A stretch of 40,026 bases of DNA from Candidatus Omnitrophota bacterium (lineage in GTDB: Bacteria; Omnitrophota; Gorgyraeia; Zapsychrales; Zapsychraceae), in NCBI GenBank assembly GCA_021108075.1, contig JAIORP010000010.1:1-40026 (forward strand). Reading direction: 5' to 3'. The notes below the pieces were generated by a model, which saw only the letters and a program-made list of their open reading frames with translations, was not told the origin of the DNA and did not search any database. The position numbers and the translations under genes are program-made. This document shows positions 8,692-17,014 of the stretch, piece after piece (the stretch's first letter is position 1; each line of letters starts with the position of its first letter).

Positions 8692-10533
8692 ATGATCGAC
8701 AAAAAGCGGATGTTTTATGTTATCCTCACATTCTTCATGGCCCTGTCTTTTACGCCGCAACTGCACGCCCAAACGTTTTCCCAACAAGTAGGAACGGTTA
8801 AAGTCGGAGATGTCAACGCCGATCAACCGATTCAAGTGCCCTTTATCACCTGGGGCGGCGACATGGTCACCTTTTACGCCAATGGCGGGCTGACAACAGC
8901 CAAAGGTTCCATCTTTGATCAGCTCGGTTTAAACATCAACCTGGTCTCACGTGACGATTTATACGAACAATCCCGCGAATATATGGAAGGCAAAAGTCCC
9001 TTTCTGCGCGGAACGTTCCGTATGATGGGCCAGGTATCCGAACTGATTTCCAGCGATCCGAAGACCGAAGGGGTGATGGTCCTGCAGCTCACCTGGTCTG
9101 GCGGCGACCATTGCGTCATTCGCAAAGGGATCAAGACGATCAGCGCTTTAAAAGGCAAAAAAATTGTTCTTCAGCGCGGAGGGCCGCATGTCGGTATGCT
9201 GGACGATATTTTGCGCACGAGCAAGTTGACGTGGGATGATGTTCAAGTGGTTTGGGCCAAAGACCTGACCGCCAGCCCGGACAGCCCGGCTGAACTTTTC
9301 AGAAATGACAGTACTATTTCGGCAGCCTTTGTTATTACACCGGATATGATCGGACTGACCGGCGGGCTGGAAGATTCCGGCACAGGAGCCGAAGGGACTG
9401 TCGCCGGTTCCCACGTGCTTGTTTCGACCGCCAGTATGAGTTACTCTATCGCGGATGTTTACGTTGTACGCAGTGATTTCTATTACAAAAACAAAGAATG
9501 GGTCCAACATTTTGTGGCCGGTTATCTCAAAGCGGCCGAAGAAATCACGGATTTAAAGAAAAAATTTGAAACGAGCGGATCTGATCAAATGATGGGCCTG
9601 CTGAAACTCACCCAAAACATTTATGGAAAAGATGTGATCCCGACATTAGAGGAAGACGCCTACGGCTTATTGATCGACGCGACATTGACCGGGTATCCCG
9701 GGAATGTGGCCTTCTTTCGCGATGAGACCAATAAACACGGATTCGCGCCATTCATGAGCCGTTCTCTGGATTTATGCAAAAAATTAGGCATTATCAATAA
9801 GAAAAAACCCATCAGCAATAATGACCTGTCCTATGCTTCTTCCGCGTTCACGAATTATTTGACAAAAACGAGCGTGACAAAAAGTGAACGTTTTAAAGCC
9901 GAAGCGGTCCAGCAAGAAATCGAAGAACTCACCGAAAGAGGCGGGCTGGACGAAAAAACCATCTTGTCCTTCTCAGTGGACTTTAAAGCGAATCAAATTG
10001 ATTTCTCTATCGATGAATACGCGACCGATTTTGAAGAAGTACTTGCGAGCATGGAACAATTCGGCAGCGCCGTGCTCGCGATCCGCGGTCACGCTGATCC
10101 CACACTGGCGCTAAAAACATTTGTTGAAGCGGGCATGAGCAAAGGGATCCTTAAGCGCAGCGGCAGCAAGGGGCAATGGCGTTATTTTTACAAGGGCCGG
10201 CCTCTGGAATTGCGTGACACAAACGATATCATCGCCCTGATTGAAGGCGGCGCGTTTGAAGACGGACAGCATAATACGCGCGCTGTTGTGCAGCAAGCCT
10301 TAAATTTATCCCGTAAACGGGCGGAAGCCATTCGAAAAAGTTTTATCGGCTACGCCCGCTCGAAGAAGATTGCTATCGATAAATCCCAGGTTCAAGCCTT
10401 TGGCGTTGGAATCCGTGAGCCGCTCATCCCAAAACCGACCAATCAATGGGAGGCCAAACAGAATATGCGCGGTGAATTCTCGCTTATTCGGACATCAGCC
10501 GAAACGATGAATCCACAGGATTTTGATTTTTAA
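8692..10533 (+). CDS. NMT1/TauA-like substrate-binding protein fused to an OmpA domain
   Basis: This is the first gene of the long operon, 613 residues. Residues 1-27 are a signal peptide ending Leu-His-Ala-Gln. About 28-390 resemble the periplasmic binding proteins of nitrate/taurine/thiamine-precursor ABC transporters (NMT1/TauA). About 445-600 are an OmpA-type peptidoglycan-binding domain: Ile-Arg-Gly-His-Ala-Asp, then Leu-Ser-Arg-Lys-Arg-Ala-Glu-Ala-Ile, then a final Asn-Met-Arg-Gly-Glu-Phe matching the usual NRRVEF. It has an insert of about 50 residues between the first two motifs. The protein should bind a ligand while tethered to the cell wall. The ATG at 8692 is chosen over a TTG at 8650 because of the AAGGGGG Shine-Dalgarno and the signal peptide. 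The ligand is unknown. Confidence 0.85.
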   Translation: MIDKKRMFYVILTFFMALSFTPQLHAQTFSQQVGTVKVGDVNADQPIQVPFITWGGDMVTFYANGGLTTAKGSIFDQLGLNINLVSRDDLYEQSREYMEGKSPFLRGTFRMMGQVSELISSDPKTEGVMVLQLTWSGGDHCVIRKGIKTISALKGKKIVLQRGGPHVGMLDDILRTSKLTWDDVQVVWAKDLTASPDSPAELFRNDSTISAAFVITPDMIGLTGGLEDSGTGAEGTVAGSHVLVSTASMSYSIADVYVVRSDFYYKNKEWVQHFVAGYLKAAEEITDLKKKFETSGSDQMMGLLKLTQNIYGKDVIPTLEEDAYGLLIDATLTGYPGNVAFFRDETNKHGFAPFMSRSLDLCKKLGIINKKKPISNNDLSYASSAFTNYLTKTSVTKSERFKAEAVQQEIEELTERGGLDEKTILSFSVDFKANQIDFSIDEYATDFEEVLASMEQFGSAVLAIRGHADPTLALKTFVEAGMSKGILKRSGSKGQWRYFYKGRPLELRDTNDIIALIEGGAFEDGQHNTRAVVQQALNLSRKRAEAIRKSFIGYARSKKIAIDKSQVQAFGVGIREPLIPKPTNQWEAKQNMRGEFSLIRTSAETMNPQDFDF

Positions 10534-10583
10534 ACAGTTTTTTCAAAATAAATTGTCATGGATCTTTTATCGGGAGTATAAGA

Positions 10584-11468
10584 ATGAAACGGATATTGAT
10601 ATTAATTTTGGCTCTTCATCTTTTTTTCCCTGTCTGGGTATACAGCGGGAACATCTACAAAGATAACCTCATTATTATCATGGATTGTTCCGGGTCAATG
10701 GGGGGGAGCAAACTCCGGGAAGCCAAAACAGCACTAAAAGAAATTTTGAAACATATTCCAGAGTCAACGCATATCGGACTACTCGCCTTTGGGGGTAAAT
10801 ACCATGGGTGGCGTTACCAGCTGGGTCCGCGGGATGATAACAAACTGCTGCACGCGATCGATCAACTGAACGCGGGCGGGGAAACGCCTTTAGGCGAGTT
10901 TATGCGCTATGGCGCGGAAAAATTACTTGAACAAAAAGATAAACAATTAGGCTACGGCAATTACCGGCTACTGGTTATCACAGACGGCGAAGCGACAGAT
11001 CAAACGTCCGTCACCCGCTACACACCGGATATCATGGCCAAAGGAATCACCATCGACCTTATCGGTGTTTACATGAAACAAAAACACAGTTTGTCCAGAA
11101 TGGTCCATTCCTACCGCGAAGCCAATAACACCAGTTCTCTCAAAAAAGCCATATCAGAAGTCTTAGCCGAGATCGGAGATAAATCCCATCAGCAAGCCAC
11201 TCAAGACGCGTTTGAGATAATTTCAGGGCTTCCTGATGATTTAACCATGAACATTATCGGCGCGATCACATCGACGACAGAACATCCGATTGGAGACAAC
11301 AGCCGTCCGGCATCTATGCAGGACATGAATAAATATCAAAAAAAACGTCATTCCAGTCAAACGCGAAGTAAAAACACATCGCGCTCATTCATGGATCAAA
11401 GCATGATTGTTTTTGGTGTTGTCGCCGTCATAACAATTTTCTTACTCAGGGCCATGAAAACAAAATGA
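10584..11468 (+). CDS. Secreted vWA-domain protein with C-terminal membrane anchor
   Basis: This 294-residue protein has a signal peptide (1-22), a von Willebrand factor A domain (about 28-195) and a C-terminal membrane helix (about 270-290) followed by a short basic end. The MIDAS metal site is intact: Asp34-x-Ser36-x-Ser38, the Thr of Gly-Glu-Thr-Pro-Leu-Gly, and Thr-Asp-Gly near residue 135. The domain is therefore periplasmic and should bind a divalent cation and a protein partner. Its stop overlaps the next start by 4 bases (ATGA), indicating translational coupling. vWA proteins often pair with AAA+ ATPases, and this operon has one at 17965, but the two are on opposite sides of the membrane, so a direct MoxR-type pairing is doubtful. 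Confidence 0.88.
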   Translation: MKRILILILALHLFFPVWVYSGNIYKDNLIIIMDCSGSMGGSKLREAKTALKEILKHIPESTHIGLLAFGGKYHGWRYQLGPRDDNKLLHAIDQLNAGGETPLGEFMRYGAEKLLEQKDKQLGYGNYRLLVITDGEATDQTSVTRYTPDIMAKGITIDLIGVYMKQKHSLSRMVHSYREANNTSSLKKAISEVLAEIGDKSHQQATQDAFEIISGLPDDLTMNIIGAITSTTEHPIGDNSRPASMQDMNKYQKKRHSSQTRSKNTSRSFMDQSMIVFGVVAVITIFLLRAMKTK

Positions 11469-11773
11469 CAGAACATTTACAAACCTTATCTTTCTCGATC
11501 ACACAAAAAGCAAAAAAACAGATCCAAACCTGGATTGGTAAAATTGTTATTCCTGACCCGATCTTAACGATCGCCTGGATCGCTGATGTCACACCCGCGG
11601 GTGACGGCTCGGGGCATTGGGCCTTTTTAATCAGCGCGAACAACCCGCGTAAAAAAAATGCCACAGTCACAATCGACGGGATCGATATATATTTGCCGAT
11701 TTCACAAGATGAGGCCAGGATGATCCAGGACAAAACAATCGACAGCATCGACTCACATCTGACGTTCATTTAA
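11465..11773 (+). CDS. Small HesB/IscA-like-fold protein without the conserved cysteines
   Basis: The 102-residue cytosolic protein overlaps the vWA gene by 4 bases. It opens with a Phe-Ser-Ile-Thr-x-x-Ala-Lys-x-x-Ile segment and ends with Lys-Thr-Ile-Asp-Ser-Ile-Asp...Leu-Thr-Phe-Ile. This spacing is reminiscent of A-type iron-sulfur carriers (HesB/IscA), which end Ile-Asp-Tyr-x-x-x...Phe-x-x. It contains no cysteine at all, so it cannot ligate a cluster in the classical way. The similarity is by eye and weak; it may simply be an unrecognised small protein. Its position, tightly coupled between a vWA protein and a binding protein, suggests a dedicated partner role. Confidence 0.6.
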   Translation: MTEHLQTLSFSITQKAKKQIQTWIGKIVIPDPILTIAWIADVTPAGDGSGHWAFLISANNPRKKNATVTIDGIDIYLPISQDEARMIQDKTIDSIDSHLTFI

Positions 11774-11789
11774 CAAAAAGGAGGCGTGA

Positions 11790-13358
11790 ATGGGCAGCAG
11801 CAGTGCCCGATGGATAAGTGTTATTATCATTTGGTCAATATTGGCGGCGCTGTGTGTGGCGGTCCTTTTTAAGTTTGTCTTGAAACCGGAGCAGACAAAA
11901 AAAATTGAAGATCTCACATCAGCTAAAAGCCAGTATGACCATGAAATAACCATCAACCTCGACAGTTTCTCGGGATACAGCGTCATCCGGTCTGAAATCT
12001 TCAAGCAAGAATTGAAGGATAACCGTATCCGTCTGTTTTTGCAGGATGATCAGGCCGATTATTCGCGACGTATCCGTGATATCGCCGATAATCGCTGCCA
12101 GTTCGCTGTCTTTACCGTTGATTCACTGGTGTCGTCATCCTCTCAACTCGGAGATTGGCCCGCGACCATCATCCTTTTGATCGATGAATCGAATGGGGCT
12201 GACGCGGTCATTGCCTACAAATCATCGATGCCGAACCTCAATAGCCTGGACCACACAAAAGCAAAATTGGTTTTAACCCCGGACTCTCCCAGTGATTTTA
12301 TGGGCAGGATCATTACCGCCCATTTTAACCTTGAAGGGATCTCTAAAAACTCTATTGAAAAAGCTAAGGGATCAGGTGATGTTTATCAAAAATTGTTGAA
12401 GGCCAAGCCATCAGATAAAAAAGCGTTTATCATGTGGGAACCCGATATTTCGAAAGCCCTGGAAATTCCCGGCACACATATTCTGTTAGATTCATCCCGG
12501 ATTAAAGGACACATTGTTGATGTATTGGTCGTTCAAAGAAAATTTTTGACGCAATCACCGCAAGTGGCACGGAAGGTCGTCGAAGCTTATCTGCGGGCGG
12601 GTTATCATCACCGGTCAAATATGAAACGTCTAATTTTAGACGACGCACTGCAGTTAGAATCAGAATTGTCAGATAAACAGGCCCAGAAAATTGTCAACGG
12701 TATCCTATGGAAAAACAGTCTTGAAAATTACGCCCATTTTGGATTAATCGACAAAAGCGATGTCCGCGGATTAGATCACCTGGAAGATATCATCGAAAAA
12801 ATCATCGGTGTTCTGGTACAAACAAACGCTATCCCTGATGATCCCCTGCAAGGCAACTACCATAAATTATTTTATGATAAAATCTTAGCCGAACTGCAGC
12901 GTGATCACTTTCACCCCGGGAGGAAAATCAATCTGTTATCATCTGATTTAGGCGCGACGGTAGACGAGGACATTCGAGGCACGGTTTCATTGCCCGCCTT
13001 AAGCGCGGAAGAATGGGAACGCCTGGTCGCGGTTGGAAAATTACGCGTCAATCCGGTCAGTTTTGGACGCGGCAAGGCTTCGATCGGCCGGCAAAGTCAA
13101 CGTGATTTACGCCAATTAGCGGCAAAGCTGCGATCATGGCCGACGTATTATTTGCTTGTGGTTGGACATGCCCGCAAAGACGGCGACAAGACTCTCAACC
13201 GCCAATTAGCCCGGCAACGCGCTGAAGCGGTTAAAGACTTTCTCCTTGACGAAACAGACATTAATCCTGACCGGATCAAAGCCAAAGCCGCGAAAGTCTT
13301 TAAACGGGGAGGAAGCGGCCAATCGGTCTCATTTGTTTTCGGTCAAACGCCCTATTGA
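11790..13358 (+). CDS. Membrane-anchored binding protein with C-terminal OmpA domain
   Basis: This 522-residue protein has an uncleaved N-terminal membrane helix (about 8-30), a periplasmic region (about 45-380) resembling NMT1/TauA binding proteins, and an OmpA-like domain (about 410-518). The last carries Val-Val-Gly-His-Ala-Arg, then Asn-Arg-Gln-Leu-Ala-Arg-Gln-Arg-Ala-Glu-Ala-Val, and ends in a Ser-Val-Ser-Phe-Val-Phe strand. It has the same architecture as the first operon gene but is shorter, lacks the OmpA insert, and is held in the inner membrane instead of being secreted. A strong Shine-Dalgarno (GGAGG) precedes the ATG. It would bridge the inner membrane and peptidoglycan. Whether the binding domain still takes a ligand is unknown. 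Confidence 0.8.
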   Translation: MGSSSARWISVIIIWSILAALCVAVLFKFVLKPEQTKKIEDLTSAKSQYDHEITINLDSFSGYSVIRSEIFKQELKDNRIRLFLQDDQADYSRRIRDIADNRCQFAVFTVDSLVSSSSQLGDWPATIILLIDESNGADAVIAYKSSMPNLNSLDHTKAKLVLTPDSPSDFMGRIITAHFNLEGISKNSIEKAKGSGDVYQKLLKAKPSDKKAFIMWEPDISKALEIPGTHILLDSSRIKGHIVDVLVVQRKFLTQSPQVARKVVEAYLRAGYHHRSNMKRLILDDALQLESELSDKQAQKIVNGILWKNSLENYAHFGLIDKSDVRGLDHLEDIIEKIIGVLVQTNAIPDDPLQGNYHKLFYDKILAELQRDHFHPGRKINLLSSDLGATVDEDIRGTVSLPALSAEEWERLVAVGKLRVNPVSFGRGKASIGRQSQRDLRQLAAKLRSWPTYYLLVVGHARKDGDKTLNRQLARQRAEAVKDFLLDETDINPDRIKAKAAKVFKRGGSGQSVSFVFGQTPY

Positions 13359-13432
13359 TATATTACCGTTTTCTATGATGCAATGATGATCAAAAAAAAA
13401 TTATCCATAATAAACAATAAGCGGACTATCTG

Positions 13433-14200
13433 ATGAATATAAAAAAATTATGGATAAAATTTTTTAAAATATTATTTTCACGTACGCCCGTGATGATCGG
13501 AATGGGGCTGTCGTTTATAGCGTTGATTTCCTGCTGGGCCGTTGACTTCACGGTCATGGCTTTGAATGTCATTCTCCTGATCTTATTGCTGATAACCATC
13601 GGGATTATCCTGCAGATTTTTTTATTAACAGGAACAGATATCGCCCGTGAAGCGAAGAACACTCTGCAGAAATCATCAGACAAACAAAGAGAAGACCAGT
13701 TAGATAAACTTTTTAAAAGACTGAAAGAAGATAAAGATCCCCGCACAGAAAAAGCCCTGAGTGACCTGCGGGAGTTATCCAGGGCGATCTTAGACAGCGC
13801 GACCGAGGATTCAAACATCGATTCGCAGACACGGTTTGAATTGATGCTCCAGGTTGAACAGCTCTTTGATAAGTGTGTTATCCGTTTAGAAAAAACACTG
13901 CGGGTGTGGCATAACGCAAAAAAAATTTCAGATAAAAAAATTCAACAAAAACTGCTCAATCTAAGGGAAAATATTATAAAAGAAGTCAAACATACCATCA
14001 GCTACCTCGGTGATACTTTAACACGCATTCAGGAACTCAATTATAATAAAGATTTTTCCCGCTCAGAACTGGATCTAATCAAGCAAGAACTGGAAGAAGG
14101 CCTGGCAATTGCCGAGAAGATCGATCATAACATGCGCAAACTGGAATTAGGACAAAAAAACTCCATTGATCATATAGATAATACCAATTCCATTCATTAA
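13433..14200 (+). CDS. Two-TM coiled-coil protein ending inside a palindromic repeat
   Basis: The 255-residue protein has two hydrophobic segments (about 18-36 and 38-63) forming a hairpin in the membrane, followed by a charged, mostly helical cytosolic part (70-250) with heptad-like patterns. I recognise no family; it superficially resembles XpaC/TelA-associated helical proteins but without clear motifs. The last residues, Asn-Thr-Asn-Ser-Ile-His, and the TAA stop are encoded by a 32-bp palindrome (14181-14212) related to the 82-bp repeats, so the C-terminus is probably acquired. There is no good Shine-Dalgarno before the ATG. Located directly before a PspA-like gene, it could be the membrane partner that recruits it. 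Confidence 0.75.
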   Translation: MNIKKLWIKFFKILFSRTPVMIGMGLSFIALISCWAVDFTVMALNVILLILLLITIGIILQIFLLTGTDIAREAKNTLQKSSDKQREDQLDKLFKRLKEDKDPRTEKALSDLRELSRAILDSATEDSNIDSQTRFELMLQVEQLFDKCVIRLEKTLRVWHNAKKISDKKIQQKLLNLRENIIKEVKHTISYLGDTLTRIQELNYNKDFSRSELDLIKQELEEGLAIAEKIDHNMRKLELGQKNSIDHIDNTNSIH

Positions 14201-14212
14201 TGGATTTGGAAT
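14181..14212. repeat. 32-bp arms-only derivative of the palindromic repeat
   Basis: The sequence starts ATACCAATTCCATT and ends AATGGATTTGGAAT, giving 12 of 14 paired positions around a CATT loop. These arms match the terminal inverted repeats of the 82-bp elements at 6365 and 29294, with the central part missing. It contains the stop codon of the upstream gene and lies 41 bases before the next start. Confidence 0.65.
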
Positions 14213-14252
14213 AAAAAAGCACTTTATCAATTACAAGCAGGAGGGACCATTC

Positions 14253-15086
14253 ATGTTCAAAGCAATCGGAAAATTATTTCGAACAATCGGGTATGCCTTA
14301 ACAGGCCGGATCAATCAAATCAGTGAAATCTGGGGTGAAGATCCTCATGTTATCGGCGAGAAATACAACCGTATCATTGATGAAAAGAAGGCGCGCTACC
14401 AAACCATCACCCGTGCTGTTTCGCGCTTAATGACTTCGCTGGACAAGAAAAAACAACAGCTCAAGGATTATCAGGAAAACGCCCAGAACAAAGAAAAATT
14501 GCTCAAAGGGGCTAAAATTGCCGGCCAGCGTTTAGCCAGGGAATTAAAAAGCCAGGGCTTAACCATCGACGATATCAAAAACAATAACAAAATCAAAGAA
14601 TATGCCTCCAAAAGCACGGACGCAAAGTCTTCTCTCGAACTCCTAAAAAGTGATGTCGCACGGCTTGAAGAAGAAATTGATTCAGACACAAAAGAATTAA
14701 AGACCTTTGAACGCGATATCAAACAGATGCAGCGCGATTTTGAAAACATACGCCAGGAACGAAACCGGGCTATGGCCAAGGTCGCATCCGCTAATGAAAG
14801 AAAAGAATTGTATGAAATGAAATCCGGCATCAGCAATGATGAAACCTCAGAACTGCTGCGGGAAGTCCGCGATTCGGTCAGCAATGTTGAAAACATAACA
14901 AAACTGGCGGCCAAGACATCAGGATATGAAAATAAAGCGGAAGAAGAGGAACTGATCGCTTTAGCCAACACAGGCGGAGATGAAGAATTCTTTAGTGACA
15001 TCGGTTTGGCTGAATCGGATTTAGAAGCCCCGGCTGAAAAATCAAAATCCAAAAAAACGAAAAAAGAAGATTCCTATCAAGAGTAA
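14253..15086 (+). CDS. PspA/IM30 (ESCRT-III-like) family protein
   Basis: The 277-residue protein is predicted to be almost wholly helical and strongly coiled-coil. The N-terminal amphipathic stretch (about 1-20) is followed by Gly-Glu-Asp-Pro-His-Val-Ile, matching the position of the EDP turn in PspA. Long charged helices span 40-200, and an Ala-Asn-Glu-Arg-Lys-Glu-Leu segment lies near 180-190. The tail is acidic and ends in a lysine-rich segment. PspA proteins polymerise on the cytosolic face of damaged membranes. The Shine-Dalgarno (GGAGG) is strong. Neighbouring SPFH and zinc-ribbon genes are the classic companions of PspA in Bacillus (ydjFGHI), which strengthens the call. The identity to PspA is low, so another coiled-coil family is possible. 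Confidence 0.65.
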   Translation: MFKAIGKLFRTIGYALTGRINQISEIWGEDPHVIGEKYNRIIDEKKARYQTITRAVSRLMTSLDKKKQQLKDYQENAQNKEKLLKGAKIAGQRLARELKSQGLTIDDIKNNNKIKEYASKSTDAKSSLELLKSDVARLEEEIDSDTKELKTFERDIKQMQRDFENIRQERNRAMAKVASANERKELYEMKSGISNDETSELLREVRDSVSNVENITKLAAKTSGYENKAEEEELIALANTGGDEEFFSDIGLAESDLEAPAEKSKSKKTKKEDSYQE

Positions 15087-15116
15087 AAAAAAATTTAAAT
15101 TAACCAGGAGAAAAAA

Positions 15117-16160
15117 ATGAAAAACTTTCAACGCATTACAATTTTTATAGGACTCCTTATAAGTATGAGTATCCTAAGCGCTCACGCACAAGAGGTACCC
15201 TCATTCACTCTCGCCTGGAGTGAATATCCGTCCTGGAGCACATTTGGCGTGCTCAATGAAGCCGGCATTATTGATGGAGAAAAAGGTAAACTCGGTTCTG
15301 TGGAAAAAAAATGGGGTGTGGATATCGTCTTAGCTGAAATGGACTATGATTCCACCATTCAATTGTACGCTTCAGGCCGGGCTGATGCGGTGTGTATAAC
15401 CAATATGGACATTCTAAGCCCATCATTATCCCTGGATTCCGTGGCTATTTTGCCAACATCAACGTCTTTCGGTGCGGATGCCTTGATCGTATCGGACAAA
15501 ATCCAATCTTTCGAAGACCTAAAAAAAGTCAAAACCGCCGGACTGGACATGAGTGTCTCCAGCTATACGTTCGATGCAAATCTGGAACTCGCCGCTCAAA
15601 ATCCTGACGACTTCAACTTTGTTAATATGGACCCGGCAACTGCCGCTTTGCAATTTCAGCTGGGCCAATTAGATGCCATCGTGGTCTGGAATCCCTTTGT
15701 CCTGGACACCCTTGAAAAACGAACAGACGCGCGCGTCATGTTTGATTCGACAGGCATTCCCGGAGAAATTATTGACATGGTCGTCGCGAGTAAAGCTGCC
15801 TTAGCGCGTCCGGAGGGACCGCAATTCGCCGCGGCTATTATCGACGCTTTTTTTCAGCTTAACCGCATGCTGGAAGACCCCGCGGAAGGGGATGACACCT
15901 TAATCGCTTTGGGCGAAAAATTCAGTAACTTAGGATTAGAAAGTATGCGTAAAGTTGTCACCCAGACCCGTTTTTACAAAACACCGGCTGAGGCCATCGC
16001 ATTATTCGAAGAGGAGCAAATCAAAACAACCATGAAAAAAGTTGTTGGTTATTGCTTGAAACGCCAAATTGTGGATCAAGAACCCACAATCGGATACGGC
16101 ACAGGAGAGGTGAATGTCCTTTTCGACGCGTCATATATTAAAATGTTAACAATAAATTAA
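15117..16160 (+). CDS. NitT/TauT-type ABC transporter substrate-binding protein
   Basis: This 347-residue protein has a signal peptide ending in Ala-His-Ala-Gln near residue 25 and one NMT1/TauA-like domain covering the rest. It contains the typical Phe-Glu-Asp-Leu-Lys start of a lobe strand, an Asp-Ala-Ile-Val-Val-Trp-Asn-Pro segment (about 198-205) of the kind that lines the ligand cleft, and many aromatic residues near the N-terminus. It lacks an OmpA tail, so it is the freely diffusing member of the three binding proteins in the operon. The Shine-Dalgarno (AGGAG) is strong. It directly precedes the permease and ATPase and is probably their regular partner. The ligand is unknown; nitrate, sulfonates and pyrimidines are typical for the family. 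Confidence 0.88.
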   Translation: MKNFQRITIFIGLLISMSILSAHAQEVPSFTLAWSEYPSWSTFGVLNEAGIIDGEKGKLGSVEKKWGVDIVLAEMDYDSTIQLYASGRADAVCITNMDILSPSLSLDSVAILPTSTSFGADALIVSDKIQSFEDLKKVKTAGLDMSVSSYTFDANLELAAQNPDDFNFVNMDPATAALQFQLGQLDAIVVWNPFVLDTLEKRTDARVMFDSTGIPGEIIDMVVASKAALARPEGPQFAAAIIDAFFQLNRMLEDPAEGDDTLIALGEKFSNLGLESMRKVVTQTRFYKTPAEAIALFEEEQIKTTMKKVVGYCLKRQIVDQEPTIGYGTGEVNVLFDASYIKMLTIN

Positions 16161-16204
16161 AATCCGATTGTAACCGGGTCGATTTCTTTTTCCGTAAAAA
16201 AAAC

Positions 16205-17011
16205 ATGTTAGGTCAACCACTCAAAAAAATATTGCGCGTTCTGATCATATTTCTCTCTCTTTCTTTCATCATAGGGGGATATACGTTCTTATCGCACCGT
16301 CAACATCAAAAGAATCCCAAAGATAAGACAATCCCAACGTGGAGTCAGTTAAAAAACGGCGTAAAAAAAATATGCGAAAAAAATCGCCGTTCGAAAAAAC
16401 GCTGGATCGTCGAAGATTCAAAGGCCTCTGCTGAGAGACTTTTTTGGGGATTGCTCTGGGGAATTATCGGAGCTATTGTCATCGGTTTAGCCATCGGATG
16501 TTTTCCTTTTGTTGAAGCCGCTTTTGCTCCGATCTTAGCCATCCTGGCTAAGCTTCCGCCCACGGCCGCGTTAGCTCTATTTTTTGTCATGTTAGGAACA
16601 GGCCGTAACATGTACATCGGCATCATCCTTGTCGGCATATTGCCTGTCTTAGCCCAGAGCATTTTTTTGTCCATCAAGGACATTCCCCGTGAACTGGTTT
16701 ATAAAGCCATCACCCTGGGCGCTTCAAAAATGGAACTGGTCTGGAACGTTATCGTGCGGCAAATTCTGCCCCAAATGATCAACGCGGTCCGCTTACAAAT
16801 TGGGCCCGCTTTGGTTTATTTGATCGCGGCAGAATACGCCTGCGCGCACATCGGATTCGGCTACCGGTTAAGGTTGCAAGCCCGTTTGGTCAATATGGAC
16901 GTGGTCTACCCCTATCTCGTTATTCTGATTGTGTTTGGATTTCTTATGGATTGGCTGCTTAAAGCCATTCAAATAAAATTGTGCAAATGGTATCATAAAG
17001 AAGGAAAATAA
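16205..17011 (+). CDS. NitT/TauT-type ABC transporter permease
   Basis: This 268-residue inner-membrane permease belongs to the BPD_transp_1 (TauC/SsuC) family. It has an N-terminal helix (about 10-29), a hydrophilic stretch to about residue 70, and then about five further helices. The cytosolic EAA loop that contacts the ATPase is visible as Ala-Ile-Thr-Leu-Gly-Ala-Ser...Ile-Leu-Pro (about 168-188). There is a single permease gene, so a homodimer is expected. The hydrophilic segment after TM1 is rich in Lys and Arg and longer than usual. No Shine-Dalgarno is seen before the ATG, so it may rely on coupling. Its stop is 3 bases before the TTG start of the ATPase. Confidence 0.88.
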   Translation: MLGQPLKKILRVLIIFLSLSFIIGGYTFLSHRQHQKNPKDKTIPTWSQLKNGVKKICEKNRRSKKRWIVEDSKASAERLFWGLLWGIIGAIVIGLAIGCFPFVEAAFAPILAILAKLPPTAALALFFVMLGTGRNMYIGIILVGILPVLAQSIFLSIKDIPRELVYKAITLGASKMELVWNVIVRQILPQMINAVRLQIGPALVYLIAAEYACAHIGFGYRLRLQARLVNMDVVYPYLVILIVFGFLMDWLLKAIQIKLCKWYHKEGK

Positions 17012-17014
17012 ATA

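Noticed and set aside
11465..11773. Calling the small protein a functional IscA/HesB iron-sulfur carrier
   Set aside because: It has no cysteine, so only a possible fold resemblance is reported.
13433..14200. Assignment of the two-TM coiled-coil protein to XpaC or TelA
   Set aside because: Only general helical character agrees; no family motif was found.
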